Part shown: piece by piece, positions 54,861 to 62,147 of the stretch
How the letters are laid out: each line of letters begins with the position of its first letter
Position numbering within the stretch: the stretch's first letter is position 1
Source: Pyrocephalus nanus
Taxonomy: Eukaryota; Chordata; Aves; Passeriformes; Tyrannidae
Assembly: GCA_038380795.1 (NCBI GenBank)
Contig: CM076266.1
Span: 16,032,145-16,096,144, forward strand
Reading direction: 5' to 3'
Length of the DNA stretch: 64,000 bases
The notes under the pieces: model-generated
Told to the model about the DNA's origin: nothing
Database searches by the model: none
What the model saw: the letters and a program-made list of their open reading frames with translations, nothing else
Position numbers and translations under genes: made by a program

Positions 54861-56580
54861 CAGAAAAGCACCTCTGACTCTAGAGCATCCCAAGAATTTA
54901 ACTTCTAATACCAGATCCCAGCAGCATTGCTCACCACTGGCTTGTAGGATCTGCTCTGCTTTTTCAATTTTTTCATTTATCTGTCCCCACATGAAGATCC
55001 ACTGGTAACTAAGCCTGAGCTAGCTACCAAAGCTCCTTTTATAGCCAGTGGAGATGCATAGTCTTTGAGGGCAAATCATCCCATTTATCTTTGTAACTGA
55101 AATATCTTTTCTTCTTGCTGTTCAGTGGAACAGAGTGATCTCATTTAGGAATTCTATTTCTTACTCCACCGACTTCTTGCTTAAAATACTCAGCTCTGTG
55201 TGAAAACTCACTGTCTTCACTCCCCACCACCCATGGTGGGGATACTTTTACTCCCTTTCACATTTTGCTGCTTGCACCTTCTGCCCATCAAAATCAACTT
55301 TTTAATAGCCATTGCTTCAGTAAAAAGAAGAGATTTAATCCATTCTGGAAATGTATTCATACATAGTGTTCCATACAGAAAAGAAATTGCATTAAGTATT
55401 TACCCAGGCTTTTTACTAAAAATGCTCTTTCAGTTTCACCTAATCAAATGATTCATTTTTTATCTTCTCTAAGTTATGCAGTGAAACAAGAACAGCTAAT
55501 GCTATTCTTAAGTCATTACTGTGCAGACTGCGTGTACTTATCCATAGTTACTGCTTGAAAGTTTCAGTAAGTAAAATGTATATGGACAATCATCTCTATG
55601 AAAGAAGGGTATTAATCCCCCACTGTTATTCTTCGAGATACACTCCACATACATTCCATGACCTTCCTCATTATTAGAGGTTTCTTACCCAGCTGAGTTC
55701 TGAATTGGTAAAACAACTCTTGGCTGTGTTAACTCTGTGGTGTTGGAAGCTGGATATTTCTGCTGGACTGTCCTCGAAGGACAAACATCCTGCCTTCAGA
55801 AGGACACATATACTGGAAAGCTGCCCACAGCTTCCCAACTTCAATCACTGTTCAGCAGGTAACCACTCCTTCCCAGTTCAAATAGAAGTCCAATTTTTAT
55901 CACGTGGCAGGCATTTTAATGGGCTCAAATAACAGGAGTGGAAAAGGAAGTCCCAGAACATAGTTCTTATCTGCTCAGTGGCACAAAAGATGAGACTGCA
56001 TTATGAGATGAGCACAGTTGGAACTTTATAACTTAAAAATTTATCCAGAGTGATGGCTCATTGAACAATATACGAATCTATAATAGGACTGGGTGAATAG
56101 TATTAATTTCCATTCTGTGTTTGGAGCTCTCTGTTTGCATTTGTATAGTGTTGTGTAGTATTCAGTATGTGAAAGGACTTTATTCCTTGGTTCTGCCCAT
56201 ACCTATTTTCCTTCTTTCAAGAAATAATAATTTCACGTTACATTTCCTTTAACAAAAAGCATCTGTCACACTGCCTCAAGACCTAAAAGTGGTCAATCTT
56301 AACCTTTATCAATTAAAGCTTGCAACAGCTGACAAGCAAGTGAAAGGTTTGAGTTGTCCGGGCTAAAATTCAAGCTAAAATCCACTCGGTGGTCTTCCTT
56401 TAACTTCTGGTGCGAAGTAACTGCAGTTCCTACATTATTCAATTCCGCACCAAAAGACATATAAGCCTGCTCTATTGTCTTAAGTACTGCTGCTCTTCCC
56501 GTCCGAGGGAACGCCCGCCGGGGCCGCGGCTGTTGCCGCTGTCCCGGTAACGCCGTCCCCACGGCAACGCCGCCGGCCAT
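49051..56580 (-). CDS. Unrecognised six-exon protein gene, head to head with ODAD2
   Basis: Predicted from exon structure, with no family recognised. Exons in transcription order are 56580-56304, 55789-55689, 55001-54935, 52039-51996, 50431-50356 and 49301-49051. Lengths of 277, 101, 67, 44, 76 and 251 nt sum to 816 nt, or 271 residues plus stop, and all phases (1, 0, 1, 0, 1) match. The N-terminus is basic and G/R/P-rich with no acidic residue until the AVLKTIEQAYMSFGAELNNV segment. The middle has a short amphipathic stretch INEKIEKAEQILQASG and a conserved-looking VISRQKFKHLGAITGFEETA. The C-terminal exon begins MKGDSVPRGKLYRARPHGRQ. No signal peptide or membrane span is clear, although the last residues are hydrophobic. 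Seen: splice signals and phase. Inferred: that this is one expressed gene. Best-supported exons are 1, 4, 5 and 6; exons 2 and 3 have weaker support. Its shared promoter with a ciliary gene suggests, but does not prove, a cilium-related role. Confidence 0.6.
50356..50431 (-). CDS. Unrecognised minus-strand gene, 76-nt exon
   Basis: Acceptor TTTTCTCTTCTTTGTAG is close to ideal. The donor is GTG/GTACGG, or three bases earlier ATG/GTGGTA, both giving phase 1. It enters in phase 0, as the previous exon requires, and encodes VISRQKFKHLGAITGFEETA then SIIYG. This is the most protein-like stretch of the gene. Confidence 0.68.
51996..52039 (-). CDS. Unrecognised minus-strand gene, 44-nt exon
   Basis: Very good splice signals: a T-rich acceptor TTTTTTCTTTGTAG and donor AAG/GTGAGA. 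Phase 1 to 0. It encodes SEQDRGQVIRGLKK after a split alanine codon. The other two frames contain stops, so the open frame coincides with the one required by its neighbours. Confidence 0.65.
52059..52114. repeat. Short tandem duplication
   Basis: The unit GAATTTACTGAGTCTTT occurs twice about 31 bases apart (52061 and 52092 regions). Local duplication in intronic DNA of the minus-strand gene. Confidence 0.8.
52629..52726 (+). CDS. Orphan plus-strand exon candidate inside the minus-strand gene
   Basis: 98 nt flanked by a textbook acceptor (TGTTTTTTAATTTCTAG) and donor (AAGAG/GTAAGT). One frame is open from edge to edge in phase 0 to 2, encoding GQDTELHNIQSVKIPTAVQS then TFFEALNYSENK. I find no partner exons on this strand. 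It may belong to a noncoding antisense transcript, an upstream 5' exon of ODAD2, or be a fortuitous cryptic exon. Confidence 0.3.
54822..54859. repeat. A38 homopolymer
   Basis: Thirty-eight A residues on the plus strand, a T run in the sense of the minus-strand gene, about 75 bases inside the intron that follows exon 3. It creates a spurious poly-phenylalanine open frame on the minus strand. Confidence 0.92.
54935..55001 (-). CDS. Unrecognised minus-strand gene, exon 3 candidate
   Basis: Ends at a good donor, CCAGTG/GTGAGC, and encodes MWGQINEKIEKAEQILQASG. The 5' edge is uncertain. The acceptor TTAGTTACCAG at 55002 is weak, a second AG would start the exon at 54980, and both are in phase 0. 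Alternatively this is a first exon driven by the TATA box at 55036-55043, with translation from the ATG at 54992. Confidence 0.5.
55036..55043 (-). promoter_or_regulatory. Candidate TATA box for a short isoform of the minus-strand gene
   Basis: TATAAAAG on the minus strand, 44 bases upstream of the ATG at 54992-54990, which starts MWGQINEKIEK. The spacing leaves room for a start site near 55010 and a very short leader. From there, exons 3-6 encode 142 residues in frame. Inferred from motif and spacing only. Confidence 0.35.
55689..55789 (-). CDS. Unrecognised minus-strand gene, exon 2 candidate
   Basis: 101 nt between the acceptor CTTCTGAAGGCAG and a strong donor CTGG/GTAAGA, phase 1 to 0, encoding CLSFEDSPAEISSFQHHRVN and then TAKSCFTNSELSW. 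It fits exactly between exons 1 and 3. A second frame is also open across it, and exon 1 can join exon 4 directly in phase, so this exon may be alternative or false. Confidence 0.4.
56304..56580 (-). CDS. Unrecognised minus-strand gene, first coding exon
   Basis: ATG at 56580-56578 in a strong Kozak context (CCGCCATGGCC on the minus strand) opens 92 codons and one extra base, ending at the donor AAAG/GTTAAG. If unspliced, the frame stops seven bases later. The first 30 codons are GC-rich and encode a basic, proline- and arginine-rich start. The rest loses the CpG bias and encodes a well-mixed protein-like stretch including YMSFGAELNNV and VDFSLNFSPDNSNLSLACQL. A downstream methionine at the MSFGAE position is an alternative start. 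Confidence 0.65.
56555..56568 (+). promoter_or_regulatory. RFX X-box-like site
   Basis: GTCCCCACGGCAAC fits the X-box pattern GTNRCC, spacer, RGYAAC with one mismatch in the left half. RFX factors with FOXJ1 control motile-cilium genes such as those for dynein-arm docking, so the site makes sense next to ODAD2. Function is inferred. Confidence 0.4.
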
Positions 56581-56612
56581 GGCGGGGCGCGGCCAGGCTC
56601 GCCGGGGCCGAG
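56579..56612 (+). other. ODAD2: Probable noncoding first exon of ODAD2 (3' part)
   Basis: CGAG/GTGAGG at 56612 is a strong donor in the CpG island, and CTTTGCCAAG at 57143 is the matching acceptor just before the ODAD2 start codon. The transcription start cannot be read from sequence; I give only the segment from the in-exon ATG. If that ATG (56579) is transcribed, it opens a 15-codon upstream ORF that ends across the splice at 57155-57157. Confidence 0.45.
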
Positions 56613-57143
56613 GTGAGGGGCGACTTCGGGCGGGCTCCGTGCGACCCGCGGGCTCCCGGCTCCGGGCTCCCTGCTCCCTCCCCCTCCTTCCCCAGCCCCC
56701 AGGGCCGAGGCGGTCCCGGGCCCGGTCCCTGTGGCGGGTCTCGGGCTCTCCAGGCTGGTCGGGGGGGTCCCACAGCCTCCTTTCCGCCGTTCAGAGACGG
56801 TGTCGGGGGGCCATGGTGGGCTTGGGGGTGTCCGCCTGCACAGGGGAATTTAACGCGGGGGAAACCTTTTGTTACAGTCCCAGCAGAGGTCGTCTGCTGT
56901 GTGCTCCCAGCATTTCCATAGCACTCGGAATTAATTAATGTGAAATAAGCTGTGCTTGCACCTGACTTATGTATTTCTTTAAAATTTGCGAGTTGGCTTC
57001 TTCAAGTCCCTCTTCCCCACTTTGGGGCTTTTTATGAGTTAAATGAATCTAATAATTACTAGATAAGTTTGTTTCCAATTACAGCGGCATTTACCATTTG
57101 AGAGCTCAGTTTGGCTGTTCTGTGGTGGTGTCTCTTTGCCAAG
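56613..57143 (+). other. ODAD2: ODAD2 first intron (5'UTR intron)
   Basis: GTGAGG to CCAAG. The 5' half is the downstream flank of the CpG island, and the 3' half is AT-rich. The long open frames over the GC-rich part are compositional. Confidence 0.6.
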
Positions 57144-57172
57144 GTGGACTCCTGTGATGAGTGTCCGAGGCC

Positions 57173-57396
57173 ATGGGAGCGGCATTGGAGAGGGCGGCTC
57201 AGTGGACTGCTGCTGGCTCTGGAACCGGCATGCTCGAAATCACCCCTTTGAACGAATCGCTTTTAAATCAGATTATTAAGTTTACAGAGGAGTTCAGCAC
57301 TAAACATCCTGAGGAAGCAGCATTTGTCTTCAGAGAACCCCTTGAGTGGAAAACGCAGTTGGACTCTTCGGTATTTGGAGAGGGTTATGTGATCAA
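57173..57396 (+). CDS. ODAD2: ODAD2 exon with start codon
   Basis: The exon runs from the acceptor at 57143 (CTTTGCCAAG) to the donor AA/GTAAGT at 57397, leaving phase 2. The coding part starts at GGCCATGGGAG and encodes [20 protein letters not shown] and then [20 protein letters not shown]. Two earlier ATGs in the spliced leader (56579, 57157) would make short upstream ORFs. Confidence 0.95.
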
Positions 57397-60300
57397 GTAA
57401 GTCTGAATTGCAGTGTGTTTTCAAATGCAGAAGGTGAACTATGAAGCAAAATTGTGCTCGGTTAACATAAAGCAAGCCTTAGTGGATATGGGTGGGATTT
57501 TTATTGATATATATTGAAAATTCTGAGCTAAAATTTGAAGTGCTTCTTTTTGAGAGTTTGAGACTATTCTGTCTCGTTTGTGATGCAGACCTAGTAAGTT
57601 AGTGATTCTTACAACTTGAACTGTCTGTTCCTAAGACTTTTCACAATATATGTCTAACCATGATTAACCATGTGATTTCTCTTTGTGTTAGGAGTGACTC
57701 CTGTGTGGTGAGTTGCCCTTGGTTGGTTCCCAGGTGCCTACCAAGCTGCTCTATCACTCACCCTCCTGCAGTAGACAGGGGAGAAAAACACAACAAAAGG
57801 CTCATGGATCGAGATAAGGACAGGGAGAGATCACTCATCAGTTTCTGTCATGGGCAAACTGGACTTCACTCACAGAAATTATATTTACCACCAGTTAGGA
57901 TAATGAGAAATAAAGCCAATTCTTAAAACGTTCCGCCTTCCTCCCACACCTACCTTTTCTCAAGCTCAACTTCACTTCTGATTTCCTGTACCTCCTCATT
58001 CCCAAGTGGCACAGGAGGATGGGGAATAAGGGTTGCAGTCAGTTCATTACACATTTTTCTCTGATATTAAAAAGATATAATTTAATTTTTCTAGTGAAGC
58101 AGCTGTTCAGTCTGAAGCCACAAGCAGAGATGGCCAACCATTGCTTCTTCTCTCGGCATCAACTCTCAGAGTTCGCAGTTTTGACCAGCTGTCCCGTTTG
58201 CTACACATTGCTATGGAAAAAAAGTTAAAGGAAGCACAAGCATGCCTTGAAGGTTTCCTTTCTTTTTTTTTTTTTTTTTTTAAATCTTTCCTCACTCTTA
58301 AAATGTTTTCTGCAATTTATGAAATATGCAGAAAGAAAGCGTTTTAAGTATGTGAGAAGGTATTCACTCACAAAGGTGGCTAAAGGTGCTGATCCAGACC
58401 TTAATGAAGTTTCTATTTCTTGATTTATTTACACAGAAATTAATAACAAAGAAATCTGGAATAAAGTTAAAATAAAATTATTGAATCTCATGTACAAATC
58501 TGTGTATACTGAGCAATTGCGCAGCTATGACAGTAGGCTTAAATTTCTGGGGAGAAAAAGTATTCTTTGAGGCTAGTAACAGTTTTTCTTATATATGTAG
58601 TTTAATATTCCTTTAAAATGTTACATCCTTAAAAAATAGCCAAAGAAAAAATTACACGCTTAAGACATTCTTACCTGTACAAGGTTCACAATGAGCATTT
58701 CCAGATTCCTTCTCACAGTGGCTTTAAAATATAGGTATGAGCATTTCTACTGTTTCATCTTCAAGACCTAGACTTTCAAAGTGACAAGAAGACTGTTGAT
58801 ATGCTAAACTGGATATCCTCCTCCTACCTGGAGGTAGAAGAGATCAGTTCTATTCTATTGTAATATCAGTAGAAATTGCATCTGCAGTACTAAAATATAA
58901 ATGCGCATACTGGATCAGGCTTCAGATCCATCTCATCCCGGGCCCTGTCACTGACAGTGGTCAACCATGAATAATAGGGAAGAATAATATGACCAGTGTA
59001 TCGTGCAGAGCCATTCACAGATGCATGGGACTTCATTTGCAGCAACAGAGCAAAATGGTTTTGTAAAACACATTGACATGTAGTTATGTCACTGTTTACC
59101 AAAAAGAACAGCTGGCATAGCTGAGGGAGTAATGGGACCACTGGGAATGCTGCTAGAAAAGCTTAAAGATGTTCTTTAACACTAAATCATATTTCCAAAA
59201 TTATCATTTTTCAGTGAGTTAAGCCCATTGATTTCCTGTTTTGGGAATCAGCCAGGCATATTTTTGGGGAAGGGGACTGTTGATAAAGGGAACTATTTAA
59301 TATTCACTCCTTGGCTGAATGAATCTTAATATTTGCTGTGAAAAGCAATTGGTTTATTGGGAAAAATTTCTTTTTGTTCTTAATATTATCATATTATTAA
59401 AATTGCAGTAAAATTGCAATAGAAAAAATAAATCAGACATAATGTTTGATGAATACCTATGAACATTATAAAGTTCTTACTGTAAATTAATAACATCATA
59501 CAGCAATTGAAACAAAAGGTGTTTGTCTCATCCAATCATTTTAAACATAGTAGCACGTTACATGATTCTGTTTCATGTTTACAGCTAACAGAGATCCTAT
59601 AGTGAAAATTCTTGGCCCTGAATATGCGACTGTTGAAGGAGAAGATACGTCCATCTTGCATTTATTTGACAAAGTGAAAAGAGGTTATGACCCTGAAACA
59701 GAGATGAAAATGAAGATCATTCTTCTTCTTCATCAGCTGGATTTGCAACTGCTTAGTAGTTCTTTGAAACAGATTTCACAGTAAGTGCTTTTCAAATGGA
59801 AGCTAAGCATCTCAGCCAATGCATTTTTTTGTTTTATTGTTAAATCAGATTGGTTTCAACCCACAGCATGTGTTTTTGGTGTGATATAAAGAAATTTATG
59901 GAAATAACTTTCATTATTCCAAAGTTATTGAAAAAAACATTTTTTTATGAAGATTTTTCTGTAGGTGTGGGTATGCAAGTGTGTGCCCACAAGTGTGTTT
60001 TTTTTTATTGCATATGTTTTGCATTTTGTTAGCAAATTGAAGTCATTTGTATAAACAACAAAGTTACAGTCAAATATTTTCAAGGAACTGTTTATTCATG
60101 GAATTGTATTAAGTATTACATTGAGTCTGTTTCGTAGTCACAATGACTTTGTATTAGGTACTAAAATTTCATTACACTACAGAAAAAATTAAGAAACACT
60201 ATGGAAGATGACCCATTTTTATATTTTGTGACTACTATTAAGACTCAAAGTCAAATAAAAAAATTGTGTAATATTGTCTTCATTTCTCTGAGCACATCCT

Positions 60301-62147
60301 TGTGATGAATTCATTTTAAACCATTTTCTATTAATTGCAGAGGCGTAAGACTAAATCCATCTGCTGTAAACAGTGAAGTGAATCTACTCAAGAATTTCTC
60401 TGGAAAAGGAGAAGATACAATACTGGAATCACTGGAATATACATCAGGTCAAGATCTGATCATATCTCATGTTTACATAGACCATTATTAATTTCAGTAA
60501 TACATTTAAAGTGTTTATTTCTGCCATAAAGTTATAAAGTAAAATAAAAAGTATTTTCAGACATTCCGTGATGTTCTTCAGTCTTTACATACAGGAATAA
60601 TGTCTCAATTATGTGAATATCTTCAGGGGAATTAGAGGAAGTGAACCGACTCCCTGATCCTGAAAAGTGCTAAAAACAGTTGTGGTTCTTGGTTGGATTG
60701 GGCCAAGGGTCACAGAGTTTTGCATGATTAATACCTAACAGTATGAATTCTTAAGAGTAAGGAATTGTTTGGGAATTTGATTTGTATTTGTGCTACATTA
60801 ATCATCAAACATAACTATTAAAAAATACTTTTAAACTGGATAAAAACACTAGTGCTAATTGGTTACAGATTACGTGTTCGCTAATGGCTGCCGAGCTCCT
60901 CCCTGGAGACAAGTGCATGGAGACATTTGTTACTTAGTCATCAAACCACATGACACTGATCCTTTGTATATCACTTGCAACACAGCAGGAGTGTTTTTAA
61001 ATGGAGTAAGTAATAATAAAGGATACCATGCAGTAATGAATATTTTTATGTGCTAAAATCAAACCTCAGTCAGGTTTAGGGTAGTGGTATTGGGGCTGTA
61101 AGACCTGCAGAGCTCACGTTTTGGTACAGAAGGAGAAGCCACAGTAATAAATGTGTGCTAGTTTTTCCATATGTTTTGAGTGCTTTTTCGATAAGTTTTA
61201 TACTAGGAGTGTACTCTGCACTCTTTCCTAACAGTGTTTGTTTGGTCTTTAAATGTACTCAGGCAGTTCTTCACAGTGTTCCTTTTTAAAGGTGCTCTGG
61301 GACTTGATGCCTCTGTAGTGCCTCATTGCTTTTGATTTGAAGTGTGATATTGTTGTGTGTGGCTAATAGAGCTTGCTTTTGTCTTTTTATAAATGATAAG
61401 CAGTTCTTTCTCCTTTCAGTGGGAGCTTTTTAGAAATAATTTCTCTCCTTTCCTTTTCATTTTGGTTACCTTTTTCAGATGGGTTTTATTTAGGCATATT
61501 AGCCCCTTATGTGTGTTAAGAAGTGACCAGAGCTCTTACATTCATTTTGAAGACAGACTGACATCCGTCAGGTGTAACTCCACAGATTGATTTCCTAAGA
61601 GTTAAAAAATGCAGGGAAATCTTCCCTTGGCACATTTTTAGTAAACGAAGCTCCTAAAGCGCAGTCAGTCAGGTCACATAATTTTCTGATCCTTTTAGGC
61701 ATCTGCCATACTGCCCTGCAAGCTCGTATTTACTTGGTTGTTTGCCATAAGCCGTAAATTCTTTTCAATGGAACTACACACGGTACAATTAACTGATAGT
61801 AATTGCCTGCAAAATTCCATGTAAGGTCTTGGTCATATGCTGGGATCCAGGGAGTTGATCCATACATCTTTACAAAGCATTGGTGAAGTTTGATGGACTC
61901 CGCTGAGCATGAGACTTCTGTACCTAATTCATTACAGTATGACCTTTGTGCTTTAGCACTATTTTGTGATGCAGATTAAATTACCTGTGTGGGACAAAGC
62001 TATTAATAATTTAACATGTATTCTTCTTTTAAGGGCCAGCTACAGGGTAAAGAGCTTGACTATGAAAGAAAAAGTGATGTACATAAAGATATAGTCACAT
62101 TTTTAAGAGAGAGATCACCTAGATTTGCAGAAAATATGGCTAAACAG
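57173..62147 (+). CDS. ODAD2: ODAD2 (ARMC4), outer dynein arm docking complex subunit, first six coding exons
   Basis: Known role: ODAD2 (formerly ARMC4) is part of the docking complex that anchors outer dynein arms to doublet microtubules in motile cilia; loss causes primary ciliary dyskinesia in humans. Coding exons are 57173-57396, 58095-58252, 59585-59780, 60341-60447, 60869-61005 and 62034-62147. They total 936 nt (312 codons), every phase agrees, and the last exon ends in phase 0. The translation starts [20 protein letters not shown] and includes [51 protein letters not shown] and [19 protein letters not shown], which match the ODAD2 N-terminal half as I know it. The start at 57173 matches the human N-terminus and has a good Kozak context. 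The armadillo repeats lie to the right of the window. The protein is about 1040 residues in mammals. Confidence 0.96.
57397..58094 (+). other. ODAD2: ODAD2 intron with LTR remnant
   Basis: About 0.7 kb, half of it taken up by the LTR-like fragment described separately. The remainder is AT-rich with nothing recognised. Confidence 0.85.
57690..58055 (-). mobile_element. LTR fragment resembling avian endogenous-retrovirus LTRs, antisense
   Basis: The phrases AAAAGGCTCATGGATCGAGA, AGATCACTCATCA, GGATAATGAGAAATAAAGCC and GGTTGCAGTCAGTTCATTAC match, from memory, a dispersed LTR common in songbird assemblies. It is noncoding, degraded and shortened by internal deletion. Orientation and exact ends are approximate. 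No internal retroviral genes are present. Confidence 0.6.
58095..58252 (+). CDS. ODAD2: ODAD2 exon 3
   Basis: 158 nt after AATTTTTCTAG, with donor GAAG/GTTTCC, phase 2 to 1. Encodes [20 protein letters not shown], then [20 protein letters not shown] and [11 protein letters not shown]. The donor is followed by a 19-nt T run starting 10 bases into the intron. Confidence 0.95.
58253..59584 (+). other. ODAD2: ODAD2 intron
   Basis: About 1.3 kb, starting with a 19-nt T run at 58263-58281. Nothing else recognised. Confidence 0.9.
59585..59780 (+). CDS. ODAD2: ODAD2 exon 4
   Basis: 196 nt after CATGTTTACAG with donor CA/GTAAGT, phase 1 to 2. Encodes [20 protein letters not shown], then [20 protein letters not shown] and [20 protein letters not shown]. 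Confidence 0.96.
59781..60340 (+). other. ODAD2: ODAD2 intron
   Basis: About 0.56 kb of AT-rich intron with no recognised element. Confidence 0.9.
60341..60447 (+). CDS. ODAD2: ODAD2 exon 5
   Basis: 107 nt after TATTAATTGCAG with donor TCAG/GTCAAG, phase 2 to 1. Encodes [20 protein letters not shown] and [15 protein letters not shown]. Too short to stand out as an ORF; supported by phase on both sides and by the ODAD2 match. Confidence 0.94.
60448..60868 (+). other. ODAD2: ODAD2 intron
   Basis: About 0.4 kb, nothing recognised. Confidence 0.9.
60869..61005 (+). CDS. ODAD2: ODAD2 exon 6
   Basis: 137 nt after TTGGTTACAG with donor GGA/GTAAGT, phase 1 to 0. Encodes [20 protein letters not shown], then [20 protein letters not shown] and VFLNG, one of the best conserved blocks of the N-terminal half. 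Confidence 0.96.
61006..62033 (+). other. ODAD2: ODAD2 intron
   Basis: About 1.0 kb, nothing recognised. The open frame near 61393-61590 has no splice or family support. Confidence 0.9.
62034..62147 (+). CDS. ODAD2: ODAD2 exon 7
   Basis: 114 nt after TTCTTCTTTTAAG with donor CAG/GTATGT, phase 0 at both ends. Encodes [20 protein letters not shown] and [18 protein letters not shown]. The next exon is beyond the window. Confidence 0.95.

Larger units (their letters stand above)
56500..56860. promoter_or_regulatory. CpG-rich bidirectional promoter region, ODAD2 and minus-strand gene
   Basis: The only clearly CpG-dense interval in the window, abruptly bounded by AT-rich DNA on both sides. It contains the predicted start of the minus-strand gene and the probable first exon of ODAD2. 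There is no TATA box. Three RFX-type half-sites lie at 56532-56537 (GTTGCC), 56546-56551 (GGTAAC) and 56563-56568 (GGCAAC). The last sits in GTCCCCACGGCAAC, one mismatch from an X-box. Confidence 0.75.

Noticed and set aside
54696..54992. 98-codon minus-strand frame beginning MWGQINEKIEK and reading on into poly-phenylalanine
   Set aside because: Only the first 20 codons, before the GTGAGC donor, are credible exon. The rest is intron, including a 38-base homopolymer.
56579..56938. 119-codon plus-strand frame across the CpG island
   Set aside because: Composition-driven open frame. The strong donor at 56613 and the ODAD2 match at 57173 make it a leader exon and intron instead.
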